Shown here piece after piece: positions 48,952 through 57,678 of a stretch of 63,385 nt of DNA (positions are counted from its first letter, which is position 1; the number at the start of each line of letters is the position of its first letter). A program made the position numbers and the translations under genes. Location of the stretch: positions 1 to 63,385 of the forward strand of contig JACKHA010000014.1 of assembly GCA_020639215.1 (NCBI GenBank). Direction: 5' to 3'. This DNA comes from Phycisphaeraceae bacterium (GTDB lineage Bacteria > Planctomycetota > Phycisphaerae > Phycisphaerales > UBA1924). The notes beneath the pieces are model-generated. The model worked only from the letters and a program-made list of their open reading frames with translations, searched no databases and was not told the origin of the DNA.

Positions 48952-51120
48952 ATGCCGAGTGCTGCCGGGCGGATGCGCCCATTTGCTGTCGTCGCCGCGC
49001 TGTGCGTCCTGCCCGCTGCCGCCCTGGTCGCCTCGGCCAATCCGCCCGCGACGCGGGTGGAGGCCGTGACCGACGTGATCCACGGGCGCGAGATCGTGGA
49101 CCGGTACCGCTGGCTGGAGGGCGACAACTCGAACCCCGCCCGGATGGGCGTCACGACTCCGGAGGTCATGGACTGGACGCGGGCCCAGAACGGGTACACC
49201 CGCCAGATGCTGGACAACCTGCCGGGGCGCCAGGCCTTGGAGGCTCGCCTGCGCGAACTGATGGAGGTGCCCTCGATCTCGGCCCCGACGATGCGGGGCG
49301 ACCGGTACTTTTACACCCGCCGCGAGGGCGACCAGCCCCAGCCGGTCGTCTGGATGCGTGAAGGGCTTGACGCCGAGCCGCGGGCCCTGCTGGACCCCAG
49401 CGCGGTCGACGCCTCGGGCCTGACGGCCCTGGGCTGGTACGAGCCCAACAACGACGGCACGCTGATGGCCTTCGGCCTGTACCGCGCCGGCGACGAGAAC
49501 TCGACGCTGTATGTCATGGATGTGGACTCGGGCGAGTGGCTCGCCGAGGAGATCCCCGGCAAGGTCGGCGGCGCCCAGTGGCTGCCCGATTCCAGCGGGT
49601 TCTTCTACGAGCGCCTGGAGGACGTGAACAACCCCTACTCGGCCCAGTTCAAGTTCCACCGCCTGGGCACGCACCACCGCCAGGACCCGGTGCTGTTCGA
49701 GCAGGACAAGGAGGGCCCGCTGGCCACGACCTGGGGGCCGTTCGGCGTGGTCGATCGCCAGGCCCGCTGGCTGGTCAAGGGCTACTGGGTGTCGACCGCC
49801 GCCACGGACTTCTGGGTCGCGGACCTGGACGAGTGGTTCCGCACTGGCGAACTGAACTGGAAGGTCATGGTCCAGGGCGAGCAGGGGCGGTCCGGCTCGT
49901 TCCAGTTCCTGGGCGACACGCTATACATGCAGACCCAGATCGGCGCGCCGAACGGGCGGGTCGTAGCGATCGACCTGCACAACCCGGGGCTTGCCTACTG
50001 GCGCGACGTCGTGCCCGCCCAGCCGGGGCGAACGCTCGAGGGCGTGTCGATGGCCCGGGGCATGCTGGCCGTCAACTTCCTTGAGAACGCGTACACCGGG
50101 ATCGAGCTGTTCAACCTCGACGGCACGACGCGTGGGCGCATGGAACTGCCGGGCATCGGCTCGGCCGGCCTCTCCACCAGCGACGACCGGACCGAGGCGT
50201 TTCTGACCTACACCTCGTACAACGAGCCGTCCTCGATCTATCGCGTCGACCTGGCCACCGGCGACCGCTCGCTCTGGGAGCGCCCGGACGTGCCAGTCGA
50301 CCCTTCCCTCGTCGAGGTCCGCCAGGTGCGGTACGAGTCGGCCGACGGCACGCCCGTGACCATGTTCCTGGTCCACAGGCGCGGGCTGGTCCTCAACGGG
50401 AACAACCCGACGCTGCTGTACGGCTACGGCGGGTTCGACATCTCGATGACCCCGTCGTTCAGCGCGACCATGTTCCCGTGGTTTGAGGCCGGCGGCGTCT
50501 ACGCCGTCGCGAATCTCCGGGGCGGGGGCGAGTACGGCGCGTCCTGGCACGAAGCCGGGATGCTCGAGAACAAGCAGAACGTGTTCAACGACTTCATCGC
50601 GGCCGCCGAGTGGCTCATCGCCAACAACTACACCAACCCGCGCCGCCTGGCGATCGCCGGCGGGTCCAACGGCGGGCTGCTGACCGGGGCCACGGTCACG
50701 CAGCGCCCCGATCTGTTCGCCGCGGCCATCGTGGGCGTCCCGCTGCTGGACATGGTCCGCTTCCAGCACTTCCTGATGGCCCGGTACTGGGTGCCCGAGT
50801 ACGGCGACGCGGAGCGCAGCGAGCACGAGCTCGAGTACATGATGGCCTACTCGCCCTATCACAACATCCACGAGGGCACGCGGTACCCGGCGGTGCTGCT
50901 GACCGCCGGCGAGAACGACACGCGCGTCCACGCGCTGCACGCGAGAAAGATGGCCGCCGCCCTGCAGGCCGCCACCGCCAGCGACCCGGACCAGGACCCC
51001 GTGCTGCTGTGGGTGGACCTGGAGGGTGGGCACGGCCAGGGCAAGCCGCTGGACCTGCGGGTGCGGGACGTGGCCGACCAGCGGATCTTCCTGATGTGGC
51101 AGCTGGGGATGCTGGACTGA
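48952..51120 (+). CDS. secreted prolyl oligopeptidase (S9A family)
   Basis: A 722-residue serine peptidase with a signal peptide (MRPFAVVAALCVLPAAALVA, cleavage near ASA-NPP), so it acts outside the cytoplasm. RYRWLEGDNS begins the family domain and a seven-bladed propeller spans about 70-430. The alpha/beta-hydrolase domain carries LLYGYGGFDISM, NLRGGGEYG, the catalytic Ser in AGGSNGGLL near 578, Asp in AGENDTRV near 660 and His in EGGHGQG near 697. It cleaves short peptides after proline. GGAGGT lies 7 nt before the ATG. Confidence 0.95.
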   Translation: MPSAAGRMRPFAVVAALCVLPAAALVASANPPATRVEAVTDVIHGREIVDRYRWLEGDNSNPARMGVTTPEVMDWTRAQNGYTRQMLDNLPGRQALEARLRELMEVPSISAPTMRGDRYFYTRREGDQPQPVVWMREGLDAEPRALLDPSAVDASGLTALGWYEPNNDGTLMAFGLYRAGDENSTLYVMDVDSGEWLAEEIPGKVGGAQWLPDSSGFFYERLEDVNNPYSAQFKFHRLGTHHRQDPVLFEQDKEGPLATTWGPFGVVDRQARWLVKGYWVSTAATDFWVADLDEWFRTGELNWKVMVQGEQGRSGSFQFLGDTLYMQTQIGAPNGRVVAIDLHNPGLAYWRDVVPAQPGRTLEGVSMARGMLAVNFLENAYTGIELFNLDGTTRGRMELPGIGSAGLSTSDDRTEAFLTYTSYNEPSSIYRVDLATGDRSLWERPDVPVDPSLVEVRQVRYESADGTPVTMFLVHRRGLVLNGNNPTLLYGYGGFDISMTPSFSATMFPWFEAGGVYAVANLRGGGEYGASWHEAGMLENKQNVFNDFIAAAEWLIANNYTNPRRLAIAGGSNGGLLTGATVTQRPDLFAAAIVGVPLLDMVRFQHFLMARYWVPEYGDAERSEHELEYMMAYSPYHNIHEGTRYPAVLLTAGENDTRVHALHARKMAAALQAATASDPDQDPVLLWVDLEGGHGQGKPLDLRVRDVADQRIFLMWQLGMLD

Positions 51121-51137
51121 GCGTTTGGGTGTTCGAG

Positions 51138-51273
51138 TGGAACGCGGAGGGCGCGAAGGGCGCGAGGTCATTTCGGGCCCGTCGGCGTGCCGGCGGGCGC
51201 GGCTGGGCACGCCCGATGGCGAGCGCGTGAGAACGCGACGCGGTCCGGGGCGGGGGACGCCCCGGCTCGCGCG
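51138..51273. repeat. mixed repeat fragments
   Basis: Holds a GGAACGCGGAGGGCGCGAAGG copy (51138-51158), related to the inverted repeat at 47418-47529, and one single GAGCCGGGGCG-type hairpin (51245-51273, minus orientation). It separates the prolyl oligopeptidase from the HU gene. Confidence 0.65.
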
Positions 51274-51287
51274 TCGGGGAAGGTCCG

Positions 51288-51557
51288 CTACAGCGTTTCT
51301 TTGAGCGCCGGAGCCGCGCGGAACGTGCAGGTCTTGGTCTCGGCGATCTGCATCGGCTCGCGCGTGATGGGGTGCACGCCGTTGCGGGGCGGGCGGGTCT
51401 TGGCCTGGAACGTCCCGAAGCCCGCGATCGTGACCTTGGCCCGCTCGGCCAGCCCCCGCCCCAGGCACGCGAAGACCGCCTCGACGGCCTTGGTCGCCTC
51501 GGCCTTGGTCACACGCATCTCCTCGGCGACGGCGTCAACGAGATCGCCCTTGTTCAT
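51288..51557 (-). CDS. HU/IHF-family DNA-binding protein
   Basis: An 89-residue histone-like protein. KGDLVDAVAEEMRVTKAEAT at the N-terminus, then VTIAGFGTFQAKTRPPRNGV with the signature GFGTF and RNPxTG-like turn (here RNGVHPITREP), and a short C-terminal helix. It compacts and bends DNA as a dimer. GGGAGGC lies 8 nt before the ATG. The arm sequence is slightly degenerate at the proline. Confidence 0.94.
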   Translation of the reverse strand: MNKGDLVDAVAEEMRVTKAEATKAVEAVFACLGRGLAERAKVTIAGFGTFQAKTRPPRNGVHPITREPMQIAETKTCTFRAAPALKETL

Positions 51558-51775
51558 GCCAGCCTCCCCGATTCGGGTCGGGACCGTCCGCCCCCGACCC
51601 CGGCGCGCCAAACGCGAGCCCCCGCGCGAACAGTGCTATCGGACAACGCCCAAGAAAGTCCATACTAACTGTCAAGACAATCCCTCAGTCGGGGGGAGAC
51701 TACCGTTCTTCTTCTCGGCCACACACATCCGCGTCGCCGAGACGCCGATCGCACACGATCTTGTTGGAATCCGGC

Positions 51776-52753
51776 ATGCACGAGCGGGCGGAACATGTGG
51801 ACGACCCGGGCGTGGCGCACACCCCGCGTCCGCGCGTGCTGATCGCCGAGGCGCTCGACCGCGAGTGCGTCGCGTGGCTCGCCGAGCGTGCAACCATCGA
51901 CCAGATCGCCCCTGGCGGGGGCGGTTTCGACGAGGCCCTGCGCCGGGCGGAGGCCATGATCGTGCGCACGTATGTGCGGGTGGACCGGGCCATGCTGGAG
52001 CGCGGGCCGCGCCTGCGCGTCGTCGGACGGGCCGGGGTCGGGCTCGACAACATCGATGTGGAGGTGTGCGCGGCCCGGGGGGTCCGGGTCGTCCACACGC
52101 CGGGGGCCAACACACGGGCCGTCGTCGAGTTCGTGCTGGGCGAGGTCCTCGACGCGTTCCGCCCGAGGGCGGCTGTGGACCGGGCGCTCGCCCCGTCCGA
52201 GTGGGCCGCGGCCCGGGCGGCTGCGATCGCGCCCCGCGAGATCGGGGAACTCACGCTGGGCATCCTGGGCCTGGGGCGGATCGGCTCGGCGGTGGCCCGG
52301 GCCGCCGGCGGCTTCGGGATGCGCCTGCTGTACCACGACCTCCGCGAGATCACGCCCGACGAGCGCAACGGGGCTGTCCCGGTGGCGATCGAGGAACTGC
52401 TCCGCGAGGCCGACGTCCTGAGCATCCACGTTGACGGACGGGCGAGCAACCGCGGATTAGTCGCGGCGTCGATGCTGGGGCACTTGAAACCGTCGGCCCT
52501 GCTCATCAACACGAGCCGCGGGCTCGTGGTGGACGCGCCGGCCCTCGCGGCGTGGCTGCGGTCGAATGCAGCGGCGGGCGGGCGCGCGGTGCTGGACGTG
52601 CATGAGCCCGAGCCGTTCGGGACGGACTATCCGCTGCTCGGTCTGGCGAACGTGCGCCTGACGCCGCACATCGCCTCGGCCACGGCCAGCGCGAAGCGGG
52701 CGATGTCGTGGGTCGTGCGGGAGGTGTGGGAGGCGCTGGCCGAGGCGTGCTAG
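51776..52753 (+). CDS. D-isomer 2-hydroxyacid dehydrogenase (phosphoglycerate dehydrogenase-like)
   Basis: A 325-residue NAD-dependent dehydrogenase. GLGRIGSAVARAAGGFG near 165 is the Rossmann loop; LRVVGRAGVGLDNIDV near 85, LINTSRG with catalytic Arg near 245, DVHEPEPF with Glu near 275 and TPHIASAT with His near 293 complete the active site. SerA-type enzymes oxidise 3-phosphoglycerate; without the C-terminal ACT domain the substrate is open. GGAA upstream of the ATG at 51776; TTG codons 12-15 nt earlier are alternatives. Confidence 0.93.
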   Translation: MHERAEHVDDPGVAHTPRPRVLIAEALDRECVAWLAERATIDQIAPGGGGFDEALRRAEAMIVRTYVRVDRAMLERGPRLRVVGRAGVGLDNIDVEVCAARGVRVVHTPGANTRAVVEFVLGEVLDAFRPRAAVDRALAPSEWAAARAAAIAPREIGELTLGILGLGRIGSAVARAAGGFGMRLLYHDLREITPDERNGAVPVAIEELLREADVLSIHVDGRASNRGLVAASMLGHLKPSALLINTSRGLVVDAPALAAWLRSNAAAGGRAVLDVHEPEPFGTDYPLLGLANVRLTPHIASATASAKRAMSWVVREVWEALAEAC

Positions 52754-52777
52754 GCCCGAACGTGGCAACGACCGCGC

Positions 52778-52862
52778 AGAGCCCGACGCGCGAGCGTCGA
52801 GGTCCTGGGTGGCGGCGCGATCGGATTCACAGGCCGACCACGGCGCTGGCGCGTCGGGCTCT
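52778..52862. repeat. 14-bp inverted repeat between convergent genes
   Basis: AGAGCCCGACGCGC (52778-52791) and its exact complement at 52849-52862, with a loop of 57 nt. It fills the gap between the dehydrogenase and the convergent glycosyltransferase stop codon and may be a bidirectional terminator. Confidence 0.65.
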
Positions 52863-52865
52863 GTC

Positions 52866-55559
52866 TCACTGGGCGACGCGGGGTTTCCGCAGCACCCGGT
52901 ACACCGGAGAGGTCTTCACCGACAACAGGAATCGGTACGCCCCGGACTGCTTGAGGTGGGCCAGGCGTTGCTCGGGCGGGAGCGAGCGGGCCGCGTGGGC
53001 CGCGTCGCGCCACGAGCGCCCGAACCGCAGGCGCGCATACGCGGCATAGGGCAGCGACGACCGGACACGCTCGATCGCCCGCCACGCCTTGCTCGACTCG
53101 ATCGCCTTGAGTTCGGTGAGCGAGGTCGCACGCCGGCGGGCCGTCCGCTGGCCGGCGGCGCCGCGGCCGGACCGCCCGTTGCGCGGGGCGTTTTTCCGCG
53201 AACGAGCGGGCTTGCGGCGATTGGCCTTCGGCGTCGCACCCGCACCGCCACGCTGCGCGCGCCCGTTCGCATTCATCGCGGGCGTCGGCGTCGCAGGCGC
53301 GGCCTCGCCCGCCGCCTTCACCGCGCGCTCGCACGCACGCTGCAGGCGGAAGTAGTCGATCGCCCGCACCGCCAGTTCCTCCGCCAGCCTGCGCGGCAGA
53401 ATCTGACGCGGGGCCCGATCCCGCAGCGTCCGGGCCTTCTCGAACAGCCCCAGCATCCGCTGGCCCATCACATCCAGCGTGAAGTGCTGCGCGATGCGCT
53501 CCCGACCCGCGGCGCCCATCGCCGCCCGGCGCGGGGCATCGCCGACCAGTTCCCGCAGCGCCGCCGCGTACCGCTCGGCCTGCACGTCCTCTGGCTCGGC
53601 GCTCACATCCAGCAGCACGCCGGTCTCGGGCGTGACCAGTTCCCGCTGCCCGCCAACATCGGCCCCCACCACGCACAGCCCCGCGGCCATCGCCTCATAG
53701 ATCGACAGCGCGATCCCCTCCCACCGGCTCGGCAGGAACAGGACGTCGGCGGCGCGGTACAGCGACGGCATCGCCTCCGGCGGCTTGGCCCCGAGGAACC
53801 GGATCGACTCGCCCAGGTTGTGCTTGCGGATAAACGACTCGAGCCAGGGGCGATCCTCGCCGTCGCCGACGACCAGGGCCACAACCTTCGCTGCCGGTGC
53901 CGCCGCGCCATCCGCCGAGCCGCCCGCCCCACCACCAGCCTCAACCACCCGGCGCACCGCCTCCGCGAACACGCGCGGCTGCTTCTGCGCGCACAACCGC
54001 GCCGGATACAGCAGCACCGTCGCATCCGCCGGGATCGCCAGTTCCTCGCGCACGCGGGCCTGCTCGCCCGAATCCGGGGCCCAGATCGACGGGTCCACGT
54101 TGATGTGGCACGCCTCGACCCGGTCGCCCTCGGCGCCCCGATCGACCATCCACCGCTTCAGGTGCTCGCTCACGACGATGTTCAGGTCGAGCATGTCCTG
54201 CGTGGCCGCGGCGTAGCGCGGGTAGCCCCCGGTCTTCCAGCCCTCTTCTTCAATGTGCGTGAGATCGACGTACGCCGGCTCCGGGCAGCACGACCGCAGG
54301 TACGGCAGCACGTGGTAGCCCAGTTCGCTGTTGGTCACCATCACCACGTCGGGGCGACGGCTCTCGATCAGGTACCGCAGGAACACGACGCGGTCCGGCG
54401 GGCGCAGGAACCGCTCGGTCACGAACACGTCCGGCGTCAGGCGGGCGTACTGGGCCAGCCACGACTGGTCGCCCTCGAGCGTCGTCGCGACCGAGACTTC
54501 CCAGCCGCGCTTGGTCAGTTGCTCGATCAGATCGAGGTTGAACTTGTCCGCCCCGCCGAACCGCAGCCAGGGCACGATCATCATGAGCCGCGGCTTGGTC
54601 TTTGACAGCGGATTCGCCACCGGCGCCTCGGCGGGCAGCGGGGCCATCGCCGTCGGCCACGTCGGCTTCGGGCGCGGCAGGCCCCGCCCGTACAGGTCCG
54701 CGTACTTGGCCTTGAGTTCCGCCGTGAACCGCTCCTGGTTCGGCCCGCGGTCCCAGTTGCCCCACGACGAGTTGTGGTTCGGGCGGCGACGGTACCAATC
54801 GAGAAACTCGGGGATGCACGTGCCCCAGTGCCCGGCATTGGCGCAGCGCAGCCAGAAGTCCCAGTCCTCCAGCCCCTTGCGGTTGGCCTCGTCGTACCCG
54901 CCCGCGGCCTGCCACACGCTCTTGCGCACCACCGACGTCGGCGTCACCAGGTTCTCGTGCAGGAACGCGTCGATGTTGTGGAACCCACGCCCCCACAGGT
55001 AGTTCTCGTGCCCGAACCCCACCGTCCACCCGCACACGAACCCCCACTGCGGGTTCGTCCGCAGGAACCACACGCACTTCTCGAGAAACGTCGGCTCGGC
55101 CATGTCGTCCGAGTCGATCTGCATGACCAGATCGCTCCGGGCCGCGGCGTACCCCGCGTTGCGGGCCGCCGACAGCCCGCGGTTCTCGGGCAGGTCCAGC
55201 ACGCGGACCCGCGGGTCGCGCCGGCGGTACTCGTCAAGCACGGCCCGGGCCGCGGGGTCGGGCGTGCCGTCGTTGACGATGATCCACTCCCAGTCCTGGA
55301 ACGACTGGTTGAAGATCGATGCGGCGGTCTCGTGGAAGATCGGGCCGGTGTTGTAATACGGCGTGATGATCGACACCGCGGGCACGTGCCCCGCGTCCAC
55401 ACCCCCCTCCCCCGCGTGCGGGGGAGGTGTCACGCGAGGCTCAGCGAGCGTGACGGAGGGGGCAGCCTTCGCTCCGGCATCCCGCGGCCCATACCCGTAC
55501 CCCGGGCGCTCCGGGTGCACCGGCGTGCGGGCGTAGTCGGGTTGCCGAGGGTCGATCAT
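52866..55559 (-). CDS. GT2-GT4 tandem glycosyltransferase
   Basis: An 897-residue fusion of two glycosyltransferases. Residues 60-290 are GT-A family 2: VSIITPYYNTGPIFHETAAS, VRVLDLPENRGLSAARNAGY and MQIDSDDMAEP with the DxD-type metal site. Residues about 340-720 are GT-B family 4: VPWLRFGGADKFNLDLI, VLLYPARLCAQKQP, LVVGDGEDRPWLE and FLPSRWEGIALSIYEAMAAG. A basic Ala/Arg tail (730-820) and a last helical domain follow. Residues 34-54 are the translation of a dispersed DNA repeat. GGAGAGGATGG-like sequence precedes the ATG. Likely role: surface glycan assembly. Confidence 0.92.
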   Translation of the reverse strand: MIDPRQPDYARTPVHPERPGYGYGPRDAGAKAAPSVTLAEPRVTPPPHAGEGGVDAGHVPAVSIITPYYNTGPIFHETAASIFNQSFQDWEWIIVNDGTPDPAARAVLDEYRRRDPRVRVLDLPENRGLSAARNAGYAAARSDLVMQIDSDDMAEPTFLEKCVWFLRTNPQWGFVCGWTVGFGHENYLWGRGFHNIDAFLHENLVTPTSVVRKSVWQAAGGYDEANRKGLEDWDFWLRCANAGHWGTCIPEFLDWYRRRPNHNSSWGNWDRGPNQERFTAELKAKYADLYGRGLPRPKPTWPTAMAPLPAEAPVANPLSKTKPRLMMIVPWLRFGGADKFNLDLIEQLTKRGWEVSVATTLEGDQSWLAQYARLTPDVFVTERFLRPPDRVVFLRYLIESRRPDVVMVTNSELGYHVLPYLRSCCPEPAYVDLTHIEEEGWKTGGYPRYAAATQDMLDLNIVVSEHLKRWMVDRGAEGDRVEACHINVDPSIWAPDSGEQARVREELAIPADATVLLYPARLCAQKQPRVFAEAVRRVVEAGGGAGGSADGAAAPAAKVVALVVGDGEDRPWLESFIRKHNLGESIRFLGAKPPEAMPSLYRAADVLFLPSRWEGIALSIYEAMAAGLCVVGADVGGQRELVTPETGVLLDVSAEPEDVQAERYAAALRELVGDAPRRAAMGAAGRERIAQHFTLDVMGQRMLGLFEKARTLRDRAPRQILPRRLAEELAVRAIDYFRLQRACERAVKAAGEAAPATPTPAMNANGRAQRGGAGATPKANRRKPARSRKNAPRNGRSGRGAAGQRTARRRATSLTELKAIESSKAWRAIERVRSSLPYAAYARLRFGRSWRDAAHAARSLPPEQRLAHLKQSGAYRFLLSVKTSPVYRVLRKPRVAQ
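55402..55463 (-). repeat. CCTCCCCCGC hairpin repeat translated inside a glycosyltransferase
   Basis: Minus-strand reading GCCCCCTCCGTCACGC, GAGCCTCGCG, CCTCCCCCGC and GCGGGGGAGG encodes APSVTLAEPRVTPPPHAGEG (residues 33-52). The intergenic copy is at 48843-48900. Confidence 0.7.
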
Positions 55560-55739
55560 CCCCGGTCCATCCTCTCTCGCGTGTGGGGAGCGTGCCACGC
55601 CCGGGCCGGCTCGAACCGGCTGGCTACGGCCAGCGTGACCGCCCGGGCCGTCGCCCGGGCCCACGGCCCCGGCGGGCGTTCCCCCACCAGCCTGCATCGT
55701 TGCGGGGGTGGGGGCGGGAGTCACGCCGACTTTGCGAAG

Positions 55740-57437
55740 TCATGACCGTCCAGGCACGACGTGCATCGCCCTCGAACGCTCCACGGCCTCTCGAACCAAC
55801 TTCCGCTCCCGCGTCACCACCGTGATCCGCGTCAGGCCGAACGGCCGCACCAGATCGTCCCGGGTCGCCGGCGGGCCGCCGTCCCAGCCGAAACGCCGAA
55901 GCAGGAACGCACGCTCAGCCTCCCCCATCATCGCGGCCCCCGCGCGGACACGCGGGTCCGGCTCGGTCCACGCCTGCCACGCGCACAGCGACAGGCTCCA
56001 GTCCGCGATCGGCGTGCCCCCCGTCAGCCGCGGCGTCGCACGCGGCCTCGCGTCGTCCGGGCGGGCGTGCTGCTTCAGCCACCGGACCACGGCCCGGTCG
56101 ATCGCCAGCCCCGCCGGGGCCGCCAGGCGCCCGGCCACCTTGCCCGCCGCCGAGAACGGGTCGTACGCGTCGATCCCCTCGCCCACGCCGCGGCACGCCA
56201 GCACCACCAGCGCCGCCAAGTCGGCCCCACGGACCTGGTCCAGCGGGCGTCCAAGCCTCGACTCGATCGCCCGCGCGATCAGCCCCTGCTGCGACAGCAC
56301 CAGCGCCGCCTTCAGGCGGGACGCCCAGCGGAGCGAGGTCTCGGCCAGGTCGATCGGCTGGGCGTCCGGCTTGGCGGGATCAAGCCCCGCGGCCAGGTCG
56401 GCCGCCCGGCGCACGAGCAGGTGGTAGGCCTGGGCCCTCAGGCGCTCCTCGATCCCGACCGGGGCCGGCGTCCTCGGCGCCTGCCGCGCCCACTCGAGCG
56501 CGTCGAGCACGGGCCGCACGTCAAGTCCAGTCCGGCACGGCTCGGCCTCCAGCACCCGATCCGCGGCATCAACCTTGACACGCGCTCCGAACGGCGTCAC
56601 CTCCACACCCTGCAACAGCGCGGTCCGCCGCCTGTTGATGCAGCGGACGACCGACACGCGCGATCGCTTCGACCGGCGCGCCAGCAGGCCCGGGTCCAGC
56701 GCCCGGCGCCACGCCCGCCACGCCAGGCGCTCGAACCGCTCGTCGGGCGGGCCCGGGGCGTCGAAGATGCGAGCGGCCTTGGGCCGTGCCTGGTCGTGGC
56801 GCTGGAGCACCTGGCGGACCGCCTCGTGGCTGCGGTCGAACCTTGTCGCCAGGCGGGCCGCCGCCTCGTTGAGCGAGCAGCCGAAGCGGGATCGGTACCG
56901 CCCGGCTCGCCGGACGATGCTGGCCTCGATTTCGGGAGGGATCCGCGTGAACTTGCGGGCTTTGGCGATCGTCCGCCCCTGGCGGGCCTCGAAGGCCTCG
57001 ACGATGTCGGGCGTGAAGGCCAGGCGCACCTTCGCGTCGCCCCCGATGACCCGCCGGGCGACCAGGCCCCGCTTGCGATACCGGTCCAGCGTCTTGCGGC
57101 TGACCGACCACCGGGCCGCCAGGGCCTCGGTGTCGAGCCAGCCCTCGGGCAGGTCGGCCTCGCCGAGACGAGCCGCGTCGGACAGGCGCTCCACGAACGC
57201 CGAGAGATCGGCCAGCAGGGCGTTGCCCAGGATGATCGCCGGGGACTCGAGTTTGGCCTCGTACCCCGTGACCCGGGCGATGATCCACGCTTCGTCGTAG
57301 GTGGACGTCGCCAGCACCTCGCCAGCCAGCGACTCGGCCCGCTCGATATCCCGCAGCAGGGCCTCGCGCGGGGCGAAGCGGAGCTGGCGCGCCAGGTCTT
57401 CCAGGGCCGGGACCACCATGCGCGTCAGCGGTGGCAT
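55740..57437 (-). CDS. divergent sigma-70-like regulatory protein with N-terminal HTH
   Basis: A 565-residue protein. Near residue 95 a MerR/excisionase-type helix-turn-helix is seen (WLDTEALAARWSVSRKTLDRYRKRGL). The C-terminal half looks like sigma-70: LVLSQQGLIARAIESRLGRP and VLACRGVGEGIDAYDPFSAAG recall region 2, and FLLRRFGWDGGPPATRDDLV then FGLTRITVVTRERKLVREAV recall region 4. The two regions are connected by low-complexity segments. The match is weak, so it could be a dedicated sigma factor or a sigma-derived regulator. TATGCT lies 7 nt before the ATG at 57437. It precedes the GT2-GT4 gene on the same strand with a 180-bp gap. Confidence 0.65.
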   Translation of the reverse strand: MPPLTRMVVPALEDLARQLRFAPREALLRDIERAESLAGEVLATSTYDEAWIIARVTGYEAKLESPAIILGNALLADLSAFVERLSDAARLGEADLPEGWLDTEALAARWSVSRKTLDRYRKRGLVARRVIGGDAKVRLAFTPDIVEAFEARQGRTIAKARKFTRIPPEIEASIVRRAGRYRSRFGCSLNEAAARLATRFDRSHEAVRQVLQRHDQARPKAARIFDAPGPPDERFERLAWRAWRRALDPGLLARRSKRSRVSVVRCINRRRTALLQGVEVTPFGARVKVDAADRVLEAEPCRTGLDVRPVLDALEWARQAPRTPAPVGIEERLRAQAYHLLVRRAADLAAGLDPAKPDAQPIDLAETSLRWASRLKAALVLSQQGLIARAIESRLGRPLDQVRGADLAALVVLACRGVGEGIDAYDPFSAAGKVAGRLAAPAGLAIDRAVVRWLKQHARPDDARPRATPRLTGGTPIADWSLSLCAWQAWTEPDPRVRAGAAMMGEAERAFLLRRFGWDGGPPATRDDLVRPFGLTRITVVTRERKLVREAVERSRAMHVVPGRS

Positions 57438-57444
57438 CGGGGCG

Positions 57445-57450
57445 AGCATA
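57445..57450 (-). promoter_or_regulatory. candidate leaderless -10 (TATGCT) of sigma-like gene
   Basis: TATGCT, seven bases, ATG at 57437. Used to choose between three in-frame ATGs. Confidence 0.4.
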
Positions 57451-57678
57451 CGGAGGCGGTTGGGGCATGGATTCCGAAGCCGAAAAACAGGTCCGAGAAG
57501 AACCCCCCGGCACAGGCGAGTCCGACGGCGCAATCCGTTTACCCACAATGCTTTGTGCGCCATCAACACCCCTGCGGCTCGCCCTCCGCCCTCCCGGCAT
57601 CCGATGCACCGGCATCGTCGCGGGGTCTCCCCGCTTTGGGTGGGTCGGTGTGCAGGATGTCGTGCAGGAGGGGTGGCG

